Of a stretch of DNA of 64,000 nucleotides, positions 15,359-24,613 are shown one piece after another. The notes under the pieces are model-generated. The model made no database searches and had not been told where the DNA came from. It was given only the letters and a program-made list of their open reading frames with translations. The translations under genes and the position numbers were made by a program. The stretch spans positions 124,001-188,000 of the forward strand of contig JAYRZB010000005.1 in NCBI GenBank assembly GCA_041916675.1, read 5' to 3'. Positions within the stretch are counted from its first letter, which is position 1, and each line of letters opens with the position of its first letter. This stretch comes from JAYRZB01 sp041916675. GTDB taxonomy: Bacteria; Pseudomonadota; Alphaproteobacteria; Rhizobiales; Devosiaceae.

Positions 15359-16179
15359 GCGCCGGACCGGCCAGCCTGATCGGAATTATTCAGGACTCCG
15401 AGGAGTTCCGCACCAACAGCCATCGGCTTGCCGATTTCGCCCGGGCCGTGGATGACACCAACCCCGCGCATTTGACCGGTCAGTATGCGCCGCCGGTGTT
15501 CCACCACATTCCGGTCATGCAATCGATGATGGGGGTGATCGGCAGGCTGACGCAGGGCTTTGTCATGCATGGCGAGCACGACTTCGTCTTTGCCCACCCG
15601 ATGGTGCCCGGCATGCGGCTCTTCACCACTTCAAGTCTGGTGGGCGTGCGCGGCATCAAGGCGGGCCTTTCCTTCATCATCCAGTCCGATATCCGCACCG
15701 CGGATGGCGCGCTGGTCTCAAGCCAGTTCAGCACCTGCCTCGAGCGTGGAACCGCGTCCGATATTGCCGTCGGCACCTTTCCGCCCGCTCGCCCAAAGCC
15801 CGAACGCGCCGGTGCTGCCGAGGTGCGCTATGCGCTCACTAGTGACCAGACGCGGCGCTATGCCGATGCGGCGCGGGACTATTCGCCCTATACCATCGAT
15901 CCGGCAGTGGCGGCCCAGCACGGTTTCCCGGCCCCGATTGTCCATGGCATGTGCACGCTGGCCTTCGCGGCGCGGGCCATTGTCGACGCGCATTGCGGCG
16001 GGCTGACGCCGCGGCTCAAGCGGCTCGGCGCGCGCTTTGCCCACCCTCTTTTCTTGTTGCCCGGCCAGACACTGACCGTGTCGCACTGGGCCGGGCCGGA
16101 CGGGACAGTGGGCTTTGAGGCCATCGACCGGGACGGAAACGCCGTGATCAGGAACGGTTACGCGGAGGTTTCGGCATGA
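15355..16179 (+). CDS. double hot-dog MaoC-like hydratase
   Basis: Protein of 274 residues built of two hot-dog domains (about 1-130 and 150-274). The hydratase-2 motif D-x-N-P-x-H is seen in the N-terminal half as D34-T-N-P-A-H39. The C-terminal half keeps the frame GFPAPIVHGMC but reads D175-Y-S-P-Y-T180, losing the Asn and His, so activity probably rests on the N-terminal half. In double hot-dog (2E)-enoyl-CoA hydratases the active motif is usually in the C-terminal half. GTG start overlapping the SDR stop; its own stop overlaps the ligase start (ATGA). Confidence 0.83.
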   Translation: MSAGPASLIGIIQDSEEFRTNSHRLADFARAVDDTNPAHLTGQYAPPVFHHIPVMQSMMGVIGRLTQGFVMHGEHDFVFAHPMVPGMRLFTTSSLVGVRGIKAGLSFIIQSDIRTADGALVSSQFSTCLERGTASDIAVGTFPPARPKPERAGAAEVRYALTSDQTRRYADAARDYSPYTIDPAVAAQHGFPAPIVHGMCTLAFAARAIVDAHCGGLTPRLKRLGARFAHPLFLLPGQTLTVSHWAGPDGTVGFEAIDRDGNAVIRNGYAEVSA

Positions 16180-17834
16180 ACACCCATCCGGCCCGCCAGC
16201 AACTCGGCCTGACCGGGGCGCCCGAACGTCCTGCCGATTGGGTACGACACGAAAACATTGCGCCGGACTGGAGTGCGCTGCCGCAGGCGCACCTGATCGA
16301 GATCGTGCACAAGGGCTGCCTCGAGGACCCCGAGCGCCCGGCCATCATCATCGATGGCGGCCCGGTAATGACGCGGCGCGAGTTGCTCGACCAGTGCCAG
16401 CGCTTTGCCGGCTATCTCAGCACCCGCATCAAACCCGGCGACCGGGTGGTGGTGATGCTAGACAATCGGATTGAGTTCATGGTGGCGCTCTTCGCCATCA
16501 TCGCCAATCGCGGCACCTTGGTTTCGATTCCGCCCACCGCCATGGCGTTCGACGCCGGCCACATCGTCAAGGATGCCCGTCCTGTGGCGGCGATCGTGGG
16601 GGCCGCGCAAAGGCAGGTGCTCGACACAGTGCTGCCCGACGCGCCGTTTCTTGAGCACATGATCGTGGTCGAGGGTGATGAGCCGAATGGGCTCGCCCCC
16701 TATCAGGACGCGCCCGCGCTCGATTTTGGCGCCGTGGCCTGCGAGCGTGAGGACATTGTTGCGGTCTACTACACCTCGGGCACTACCGGCGCGCCGAAGG
16801 GCTGCATGCTGCATCACGGCTGGTGGATGCGCATCATCGATCTCGACCTGCGCCTGTTCCGGCGCGGCTGGCAGGACCGGCAGCTGTGCTGCCTGCCGTT
16901 CTATTATGCCGACCCGGCGCTGCAACTGCTGACATCGCTGGCGTCGCGCGGCACCATGGTGGCGATGCGGCGCTTTTCGGTCTCGCGCTTCTGGGAGGTG
17001 GTGACGCGCTATGATGCCACCGAAATCCTCTCGATTGCCTCGATCCCGGCGCTGCTGCTCAAAGGCGTACCCGGCCCGGCCGAGCGCGATCACAGCGTGC
17101 GGCTGGCCATCCATGCGGGCCTGCCCAAGGAACTGCATCAGGAACTGCTCGACCGCTATGGCTTTCACTGGCTCAATCAATATGGCAGCACCGAGGGCGG
17201 AATGATGAGCCGGGTGCCGTTGCACCTGGCCGATGACCTGGTGGGCACCGGCACTATGGGCGTTGAACCCCCGGGGGTGACGGTGCGGCTGGTCGATGAG
17301 AACGACAACGACGTGTCCGTGGGCGAGCCCGGCGAATGCCTGATCGGCGGGCCGGACCTTTATGCCGGGTACCTGAACCGCCCCGAAGTCACCGCCGAGG
17401 CCAATCGCGGCGGCTGGTATCATTCCGGCGATATCGCCCGGCGCGATGAGCGGGGCCTGCTCTATTTCGTGGGCCGCAAGAAAGAGATCATCCGTCGCTC
17501 GGGCGAGAATATTTCGGCGGCCGAGGTTGAATCCGTCCTGCGCTCACATCCAGCAGTCGTCGAGGCTGCGGTGATCCCGGTTCCGGACCAGTTGCGTGGT
17601 GAAGAGGTGAAAGCCTATATCCAGTTCCGGCCCGGAGAAGCGCTGGCACCCGAGGCGGTGATTGATTTCTGCAGGGCCAGGCTGGCCGCGTTCAAAATTC
17701 CGCGTTTCCTTGAGTTTCGCGACACTGACTTTGAACGGACGCCCTCGATGCGCGTTCAAAAGCAGGCCCTGCTCAAGGAGAAATCCGATCTGCGCCAAGG
17801 CGCCTGGGATCGGGAATCGGGAACATGGATATGA
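16176..17834 (+). CDS. AMP-forming acyl-CoA synthetase
   Basis: Protein of 552 residues of the ANL superfamily. The P-loop YYTSGTTGAPKG is at about 199-209, the acyl/AMP site NQYGSTEGGMMS near 340, the hinge Asp region YHSGDIARRDERGL near 418-431, and GRKKEIIRRSGENISAAEVE after it. The C-terminal catalytic lysine is probably in TPSMRVQKQALLKEK. It should activate a carboxylic acid to its CoA ester for the flanking beta-oxidation-like enzymes. Chain length and substrate are not predictable. It overlaps the following hot-dog gene by 10 bases. Confidence 0.92.
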   Translation: MNTHPARQQLGLTGAPERPADWVRHENIAPDWSALPQAHLIEIVHKGCLEDPERPAIIIDGGPVMTRRELLDQCQRFAGYLSTRIKPGDRVVVMLDNRIEFMVALFAIIANRGTLVSIPPTAMAFDAGHIVKDARPVAAIVGAAQRQVLDTVLPDAPFLEHMIVVEGDEPNGLAPYQDAPALDFGAVACEREDIVAVYYTSGTTGAPKGCMLHHGWWMRIIDLDLRLFRRGWQDRQLCCLPFYYADPALQLLTSLASRGTMVAMRRFSVSRFWEVVTRYDATEILSIASIPALLLKGVPGPAERDHSVRLAIHAGLPKELHQELLDRYGFHWLNQYGSTEGGMMSRVPLHLADDLVGTGTMGVEPPGVTVRLVDENDNDVSVGEPGECLIGGPDLYAGYLNRPEVTAEANRGGWYHSGDIARRDERGLLYFVGRKKEIIRRSGENISAAEVESVLRSHPAVVEAAVIPVPDQLRGEEVKAYIQFRPGEALAPEAVIDFCRARLAAFKIPRFLEFRDTDFERTPSMRVQKQALLKEKSDLRQGAWDRESGTWI

Positions 17835-18244
17835 AGATCGGCGACATCCTTGGCGAGTGGGACTATCAGGTCGAGGCCGGCAAAGTGGCCGAATTCGGCC
17901 GGGCGGTGCATGACATCCATGCCGGAAAGACCAAGATTGCTCCGCCGACCTTTCCCGTCGTCGCCTCGGCCGAATTCGTCGAAAGGCTGGTTACCGAAAT
18001 TCTCGGGCTCGACCGCACCCGCACCGTGCATGGCGAGCAGGAATACGAGTATTTTGAGCCGATCAGGGTTGGTGATAAACTGCATTGCACGGCGCGCCTG
18101 ACCGGGGACGAAACCAAGACCGGCAAGCGCGGTGGGCGGATGCGGATTGTGACCACCGAGATTGAATATGTCTCGGCGCAGACAGGCACGCTGATCTGCC
18201 GGGATGTGACGAGGTCGATTGAAACCGCCGCGGTGCCGGCATGA
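17825..18244 (+). CDS. FAS1-like/MaoC N-terminal hot-dog protein (HadA-type subunit)
   Basis: Protein of 139 residues with a single hot-dog domain of the FAS1-type dehydratase N-terminal family: EAGKVAEFGRAVHDIHAG, then PPTFPVVASAEF, HGEQEYEYFEPIRVGDKL. It lacks the hydratase D-x-N-P-x-H motif, as expected for the structural half of a heterodimeric dehydratase. The downstream gene, overlapping by 4 bases, supplies the catalytic half, so the two probably form a HadA/HadB-like (3R)-hydroxyacyl hydratase. ATG 17825 has no strong ribosome site of its own, which suits coupling to the ligase gene. Confidence 0.84.
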   Translation: MDMKIGDILGEWDYQVEAGKVAEFGRAVHDIHAGKTKIAPPTFPVVASAEFVERLVTEILGLDRTRTVHGEQEYEYFEPIRVGDKLHCTARLTGDETKTGKRGGRMRIVTTEIEYVSAQTGTLICRDVTRSIETAAVPA

Positions 18245-18630
18245 CCAGGGAGCCGGTGCAGCCGATCACCTTCCCGGCCCTCACCCGCACCGACCTCGTG
18301 CGTTATGCCGGGGCGTCCGGAGACTTCAACCCGCTGCATCACGATGCCCGTTTTGCCGCTGCTGGCGGGCTCAAGGACGTGATGGGGCACGGCATGCTGT
18401 CGGCCGGGCTTCTGGCCTCGGCCCTGACCCGCTGGTTTGGCCCGGGCAGCGTATTGCGGTTCAAGACGCGTTTCAGGAGCCCGGTCTGGCCCGGCGACGT
18501 GCTGACGGCGCGTTGCCTGTCCATGGTCAGCAATCCGGAAGGATCGCACCTGGTGCTCGAACTGGTGCGTGGTGACAGCGATGTGGTGCTCACCGCCACC
18601 GCGACGGTTCGTATAGGGGAGACGCGTTAG
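18241..18630 (+). CDS. MaoC-type (R)-specific enoyl-CoA hydratase (HadB-type subunit)
   Basis: Protein of 129 residues with the complete hydratase-2 motif in YAGASGDFNPLHHDARFA (catalytic Asp about 28 and His about 33), followed by the GHGMLSAGL helix start. It would hydrate trans-2-enoyl-CoA to (3R)-3-hydroxyacyl-CoA, the substrate of the SDR at the head of the operon. Its start overlaps the HadA-type gene by 4 bases (ATGA), supporting an obligate pair. Confidence 0.88.
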   Translation: MTREPVQPITFPALTRTDLVRYAGASGDFNPLHHDARFAAAGGLKDVMGHGMLSAGLLASALTRWFGPGSVLRFKTRFRSPVWPGDVLTARCLSMVSNPEGSHLVLELVRGDSDVVLTATATVRIGETR

Positions 18631-18632
18631 CC

Positions 18633-19100
18633 ATGCCGGCCATTCAAACCACCATCCGCCAGGCGGCGCCCGGCGACCGCGATGGCTTTCTGGAAATGTG
18701 GGCCGATTTCGTCGCCATGATCCCCGGTGAGCCGGGCAACCACACGATGGGCGCGCTCAACTGGGAGCGCATCATTAATCCGACCCATCCGCTCGAATGC
18801 ATCCTGGCGGTCGATGCGGCGGGGCGGGCCCATGGCTTTACGCTCTATCTGGCGTTTCCCTTTACCTGGAGCACCGGCAATGTCTGCTATTTGCAGGATA
18901 TCTATGTGCGCGGGGAAAGCCGGGGCAACGGCATTGCCCAGCAGTTGATCGCCCACCTGAAATCGATCGGCGAGGCCGAAGGCTGGTTCAAGATTTTCTG
19001 GATGACCCAGCACGACAATGCGCCAGCCCAGCGCGTCTATGATAAGGTGGCCAGGCGGATGGACTATATCCGCTACGACCTGACCATCGCAGAACCCTGA
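18633..19100 (+). CDS. GNAT family N-acetyltransferase
   Basis: Protein of 155 residues with the GNAT core: TIRQAAPGDRDGF at the N-terminus, the motif A segment YLQDIYVRGESRGNGIAQQLI (acetyl-CoA pyrophosphate loop R-G-x-G-x-A), and ..QHDNAPAQRVYDKVARR at the end. It starts 2 bases after the hydratase stop and is the last gene of the rightward catabolic operon. The acceptor is unknown; an amino group of the pathway substrate would fit the presence of an N-deacylase and an aminotransferase in the same regulon (inference). Confidence 0.88.
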   Translation: MPAIQTTIRQAAPGDRDGFLEMWADFVAMIPGEPGNHTMGALNWERIINPTHPLECILAVDAAGRAHGFTLYLAFPFTWSTGNVCYLQDIYVRGESRGNGIAQQLIAHLKSIGEAEGWFKIFWMTQHDNAPAQRVYDKVARRMDYIRYDLTIAEP

Positions 19101-19132
19101 GCCGCCAGCCGGGTGACCGGCGGCTCGATTCC

Positions 19133-21184
19133 TTAGTCGACCAGTTCGATCAGCAGGTTGCCGTGGCTGTCGACTTCCATCTCCTGCTTTTCCAGCAGCA
19201 GGACGGTGGTGGTGGGCAATTCCAGTACCGCCGGACCCTTGACCTTGCCGCCGGCCCCGATCAGGCCTGCGTCATAGATCGGCACATCCTTGAATCCCTT
19301 GCCCAGGTAGACCGGGCGTGACCCCTTGGGCGTGATCTTGCCCTTGTGCCTGGCAATGGCCGCCCCGCGCCGTTCCGCCCCGCCGGTGTCGCCAATGGCG
19401 CGCACCTTCCAGGTGGTGAACTCAACCGTGTCGGCTTCGTCCTTGATGGTATAGATGCGCTCATGCTGGGCGTGGAAGGCGGCCACCAGCTCCTTGAGTG
19501 CGCCCTTGCCCAGCTTGCCGGTTGCGCCATCAATGGGCACCTCGATATCCCAGGACTGGTAGAGATAGCGGCCCTGGAAGGCGAACTCGAAGCGCTGGTC
19601 TTTCCCGGCAATGCCGGAGCGCTTGAGGAACGCTGCGCCGCGCGCCTTCAGAGATGCCAACAGAGCGTTGACGCCTTCGAGGTCGAAATGCCGATCGGTG
19701 GTGTTGAGCGTGCCGGTCTCTTCCCAGCGCACGTCTGAAATCAACCCACCATAGGCGCTGAGCCCGGCGGCAAAGCGCGGCACCATCAGGCTTTTGATGC
19801 CCAGGATGCGGGCCATGTCGCCGATATGGCAGGCCGTGGCGCCGCCGCCGGAGACGACATAGCTTTCGCGCGGATCGATGCCTTCGTTGACCGTGATGTC
19901 TTCAATCGCCCCGATCATGGAGTGATTGGTGGTGGTATAGATCGCATAGGCCGCTTCCGGCACGCTGATCTTGAGCTGTTTGGCGATCTTGCCGATGGCC
20001 GCTTCCGCCTTGGCGCGGTCAAGCTTGATGCGGCCGCCGAGGAAATAGTCCGGGTCGATGATGCCGAGCACCACATTGGCATCGGTCACCGTGGGTTCGG
20101 TGCCGCCGCGGCTGTAGCAGGCCGGGCCGGGCACGGCGCTGGCGCTGTGCGGGCCCACCCGCAACAGGCCACCGGCATCGACCCAGGCAATCGAGCCGCC
20201 CCCGGCGCCGACCGAGCGCACATCGATCTTGGGAATGCCGAGCATTTCCATGCCGAAGGTGGCCTCAGGGGTGACCACCAGATGCCGGTTGCGCAGCGCG
20301 GAAACGTCAAAGGTCGTGCCGCCCATATCCACCACGATCACATCGCTGGCAGTGGTCAGGTTGATGGCGGCGATGGGAGCCAGCGTTGGTCCCGACATCA
20401 CCGAATAGATCGGGCGCTCGACAATGGCTTCGGGCGGCATCATGCCGCCGACGCAATTGGCAATCAGCAGTTCGCCTGCATAGCCCGCATCTTTGAGCGC
20501 TTCGGTCAGCTTGCCGACATATTCGCTGACGATGGGGTAGAGCGAAGCGTTGATCGCGGTGGAAATGGTGCGGCGGTATTCGCGCGGAATGGGGTTGAGC
20601 TCATGGCTCAATGTCACCGGAATGCCCGGCAGCTCTTCCGCCAGGATCTCGCGCACCCGCCGCTCGTGGCTGGGGTTGACGATCGACCACAACAGGCACA
20701 CGGCGATGGCCTCGACCTTGACGGCGCGGAAATGCGCCGCAGCAGCCCGTACATCGGCTTCGTTGAGCGGCTCGATCTCGTTGCCCATGGCATCGATGCG
20801 CCCATGCACTTCGAAGGTGCGGTTGCGGTGGATATAGGGTGGGGGAAAATCGATCTTGATGTTGAAGGCCCGTTTGCGCGGGGATTCGCGCAGGGTCAGG
20901 ATATCGGGGTGGCCGAAATTGCAGATCAGCCCGGTCGGTGCCACCTTGCCCTCGACCAGCGCATTGGTCGAAACCGTCGTGCCGTGCACGATCATGTCGG
21001 TGTTATCGAGGAAGGTCTTGAGGTCCATGCCGTGCGCCCTGGCGGCCACATCAAGCACGTCGATAAAGCCGCGCTCGAAATGGCCCGGCGTTGTCGGCGA
21101 CTTGTGGATTTCAAGGTCGGCACCATCGCGGTGCAGCACCAGGTCCGTAAACGTCCCGCCAATATCGATGCAGGCGACAAACAT
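19133..21184 (-). CDS. hydantoinase/oxoprolinase subunit A (HyuA-type)
   Basis: Protein of 683 residues. The N-terminal ATP-site motif CIDIGGTFTDLVLHRDG and the second phosphate-binding segment VVDMGGTTFDVSALRN are those of the ASKHA fold in HyuA/acetone carboxylase beta-type proteins; VGAGGGSIAW, PGPACYSRGG and TVTDANVVLG are family blocks. These ATP-dependent enzymes open cyclic amides (hydantoins, 5-oxoproline, caprolactam) or carboxylate ketones. Its partner HyuB is encoded 4.6 kb upstream in the same orientation, with five ABC transporter genes between. It is the last gene of the unit, 9 bases after the LivM-type permease. Confidence 0.93.
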   Translation of the reverse strand: MFVACIDIGGTFTDLVLHRDGADLEIHKSPTTPGHFERGFIDVLDVAARAHGMDLKTFLDNTDMIVHGTTVSTNALVEGKVAPTGLICNFGHPDILTLRESPRKRAFNIKIDFPPPYIHRNRTFEVHGRIDAMGNEIEPLNEADVRAAAAHFRAVKVEAIAVCLLWSIVNPSHERRVREILAEELPGIPVTLSHELNPIPREYRRTISTAINASLYPIVSEYVGKLTEALKDAGYAGELLIANCVGGMMPPEAIVERPIYSVMSGPTLAPIAAINLTTASDVIVVDMGGTTFDVSALRNRHLVVTPEATFGMEMLGIPKIDVRSVGAGGGSIAWVDAGGLLRVGPHSASAVPGPACYSRGGTEPTVTDANVVLGIIDPDYFLGGRIKLDRAKAEAAIGKIAKQLKISVPEAAYAIYTTTNHSMIGAIEDITVNEGIDPRESYVVSGGGATACHIGDMARILGIKSLMVPRFAAGLSAYGGLISDVRWEETGTLNTTDRHFDLEGVNALLASLKARGAAFLKRSGIAGKDQRFEFAFQGRYLYQSWDIEVPIDGATGKLGKGALKELVAAFHAQHERIYTIKDEADTVEFTTWKVRAIGDTGGAERRGAAIARHKGKITPKGSRPVYLGKGFKDVPIYDAGLIGAGGKVKGPAVLELPTTTVLLLEKQEMEVDSHGNLLIELVD

Positions 21185-21193
21185 CAGTTTCTC

Positions 21194-22234
21194 CTATGAC
21201 TTGGCAGGTGCGGCGGTCGGCTGGCGCTTGCGCGGCCAGCCGATTTCAGTGTCGCCCAAAAGGCCCGACGGGCGCAGCACCAGGATGATGAGCAGCAGGG
21301 CGGCGAGAACAATTTCCTGCAGCCCGGGCGGGGCGGAAATGGCCATGCCACCAAGCTCGATTCCGCGTTCAACCGTGCGCAGCAGTTCCGAGACGGTCGA
21401 GACCAGCACCACGCCGACAAATGCCCCGGTCAGGCTGCGCATGCCGCCCACAACCAGCATGGTCAGGGTGACAAAGGTGAGATCGAGATAGAAAGTATTG
21501 GCGGTGATGGTGCCGATAAAGTGCGAGAACAGCATGCCACCCATCGCCACCACCATGGCGCTGATGACAAAGGCGATCAGGCGTTCGCGGCTGATATCGA
21601 TGCCGGTTGCGGCCGCCGCGACCTCGTTTTCGCGCGCGCAGCGCGCCAGCAGCGAATGCCGGGTCAGCCCATAGATGGCTGCCACCAGAATGGCCAGCGA
21701 GGCACCCCCGAACGCCACCCAGAGGTTGGTGTAGCGCGGCAGGCCGACCAGCGCCTGACGGCCCCCGGTCACCTGCTGCCAGTTCGATGCCACGACATAG
21801 ACAATGATCAAAAGGGCAAAGGTGGCCATGGAGGGGGCAATGCCGCGCAGGCGGGCAAGCGGCCAGCCGACCAGAAACGCCACCACGCCAACCCCGATCA
21901 GCACGATCACCATGGCCATCGGCCAGGGCAATTGAATGGCCTCGACCATGCCGGGCAGGTCGAGCAGGGCGCCCTTGCGGGCCGGGGCGAGGGTGAGAAT
22001 GGCCGAGCTGTAGGCGCCAAGCGACATGAAGGCGACATGGCCAAACGAGAAGATGCCGGAATTGCCCACAAAGATGAACAGCCCGACCACCACGACCAGC
22101 TTGATCATGGCCTCGATCACCGTGCGCTGCAGGGCAGGGGGCACAGTGGTGGCGACAAGAGAAATCACCAGCAGGGTGGCGATCAGGATCGCCGCGGTCT
22201 GCAGGGGGCGCAGGGCGGAATCTGCCATGGTCAC
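21194..22234 (-). CDS. branched-chain amino acid-type ABC permease (LivM family)
   Basis: Protein of 346 residues, about ten hydrophobic segments, with the family core GNSGIFSFGHVAFMSLGAYSSA near the N-terminus and GATGIDISRERLIAFVISA in the cytoplasmic coupling loop. The start overlaps the LivH-type gene by 4 bases. HAAT-family importers carry branched-chain amino acids, amides, urea or aromatic acids. Nesting between hydantoinase subunits suggests the substrate is the cyclic amide or related compound they open (inference). Confidence 0.9.
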   Translation of the reverse strand: MTMADSALRPLQTAAILIATLLVISLVATTVPPALQRTVIEAMIKLVVVVGLFIFVGNSGIFSFGHVAFMSLGAYSSAILTLAPARKGALLDLPGMVEAIQLPWPMAMVIVLIGVGVVAFLVGWPLARLRGIAPSMATFALLIIVYVVASNWQQVTGGRQALVGLPRYTNLWVAFGGASLAILVAAIYGLTRHSLLARCARENEVAAAATGIDISRERLIAFVISAMVVAMGGMLFSHFIGTITANTFYLDLTFVTLTMLVVGGMRSLTGAFVGVVLVSTVSELLRTVERGIELGGMAISAPPGLQEIVLAALLLIILVLRPSGLLGDTEIGWPRKRQPTAAPAKS

Positions 22235-23108
22235 ACGCGCTCCCGGTTGGCTTTGCTCATCAGCAGCCCATCAGGCCGCCAGAGCAGGAACAGAATAAAG
22301 ATCAGGAAGACGAAGGCATCGCGATAGGGGCGCAGCTCAACCGGCAGATAGGCCTGAAGCGAGACGGAGACGACCCCGACAAGGAAGCCGCCAAGCGCTG
22401 CACCGGCGACCGAGCCCATGCCCCCGATCACCGAGGCGACAAAGGCGATCAGGACGATCGAGACGCCCATTTTGTAGGAAACGCTGCCGGTCTGGGCCAC
22501 CAGGTAAATCGAGACCATGGTGGCCAGCACGCCCGAGATGGCAAAGGCAAAGGCGATGACGCGGTTGGCGCGCACCCCGACCAGCCGGGCCATGGTGAAA
22601 TCTTCGGCGGCGGCCCGCATCTGCAGGCCGATGCGCGAGAATTTAAAGAAGGCCACCAGCCCGCCCATGAGCAGCAGGGTGACAATGATGGTGACGATCT
22701 GCAGCAGCGGAATGCGCAGGCCGCCGAACTCGATGGCTGTGCCCAGTTCGGAGAGGAACGATACCCCGATGGCGCGCGAGCCGAAGACCAGGAGCACGAT
22801 ATGCTGAACAAAGTAGGACACAGCGAACGAGGAGATCAGCAGCGTCGACGGGCTGGCCTTGCGCAGCGGGCGAAAGGCGACTCGCTCCATGCCGAGTGCA
22901 AGCAGGGTGACCACCATGATGGCGCCCAGCATCATGACCAGCAGCGGCTGGCCGGAGAGGGTGAACAGCGAAAAGCCACCCACCATGATCAGTTCGCCAT
23001 GGGCGAAGTTGATCAGTCGCATGATCGAAAAGATCAGGCCAATCCCCAGTGCGGCCAGCGCGTAGATGGCACCAAGGCTGATGGCATCGATGGCGTTCTG
23101 CAGAAAGA

Positions 23109-23112
<4 letters not shown>
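22231..23112 (-). CDS. branched-chain amino acid-type ABC permease (LivH family)
   Basis: Protein of 293 residues with the LivH landmarks GAIYALAALGIGLIFSIMRLINFAHGE at the N-terminus, VGVRANRVIAFAFAISG in the EAA-like coupling loop, and GGMGSVAGAALGGFLVG near the C-terminus (given in fragments of the family pattern). About eight membrane helices. It overlaps both neighbouring transporter genes by 4 bases and forms the second half of the channel with the LivM-type protein. Confidence 0.9.
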
Positions 23113-23834
<722 letters not shown>

Positions 23835-23837
23835 GGG

Positions 23838-24593
23838 CTAGTTCTCCTCGCCAAAATAGGCGGCGCGCACTTTCGGATCGGTGCGGATTTCGGCTGTCGT
23901 GCCCTCGGCCAGCGTACGGCCGAGCTGGAGCACGTGGATGCGGTGGCAGAGTTCGAACACCAGCGACATGCGATGCTCGATAAACAGGATTCCGCAATCG
24001 AGTTTATGGCTGATGTCGCGCACGATCTGGGCCAGTTCGGCGCATTCATTGTCGTTGAGCCCGGCCGCCGGTTCATCCATCAGCAGGAACTTGGGCCGCA
24101 TGGCAACGGCCCGCGCAATGCCAACCCGTCGCTCCTGACCAAAGGGCAGGGTGCCCGCGGGCCGGTCGAGCTGCTGGGCAAGACCCATTTCCGTCAGGAT
24201 GCGGACCGCCTCGTCACGCGCCTCGCGGCGGGTCAGGCCGATGGCGACGCCCCCGGCCTCGACATTTTCCAGCGCCGTCAACCCAGCGAAAGGCAAAACG
24301 CTCTGGAAGGTGCGGACCAGACCGCGCTGGCTGCGTTCGTGCGGCTTCCAGCCGGCAATATCGATGCCGCCGAGCCTGACGCTGCCGCGGGTGACGGCCT
24401 GGAAACCGGTCAGGACATTGATGAGCGTGGTCTTGCCCGCCCCGTTGGGCCCGATCAGCCCGAGGATTTCGCGGGGCCCGAGGGTGAGGCTGACCGCCTC
24501 GACCGCCCGCAGGCCCTGGAAGTCGACGACGATATCGTCGACTTCCAGTTGCGCCGTTGACGCCTGTACCTGATTGATCAACTGCGCAAACAT
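23838..24593 (-). CDS. branched-chain amino acid-type ABC ATPase (LivG family)
   Basis: Protein of 251 residues with Walker A GPNGAGKTTLINVLTGF, the LivG-type segment GLVRTFQSVLPFAGLTALENVE, signature LPFGQERRVGIARA, Walker B FLLMDEPAAGLN and the H-loop FIEHRM. LivG proteins carry FGQ in place of SGG in the signature, as seen. An N-terminal leader of about 15 residues precedes the conserved start. It follows the binding-protein gene by 20 bases. Confidence 0.92.
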   Translation of the reverse strand: MFAQLINQVQASTAQLEVDDIVVDFQGLRAVEAVSLTLGPREILGLIGPNGAGKTTLINVLTGFQAVTRGSVRLGGIDIAGWKPHERSQRGLVRTFQSVLPFAGLTALENVEAGGVAIGLTRREARDEAVRILTEMGLAQQLDRPAGTLPFGQERRVGIARAVAMRPKFLLMDEPAAGLNDNECAELAQIVRDISHKLDCGILFIEHRMSLVFELCHRIHVLQLGRTLAEGTTAEIRTDPKVRAAYFGEEN

Positions 24594-24613
24594 TTTCTGC
24601 TAGGTGGTCCGGA

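Noticed and set aside
19826..21199. 457-codon plus-strand frame opposite the HyuA-type gene
   Set aside because: Antisense shadow with unnatural His/Asp/Gly-rich content; HyuA motifs on the minus strand are intact.
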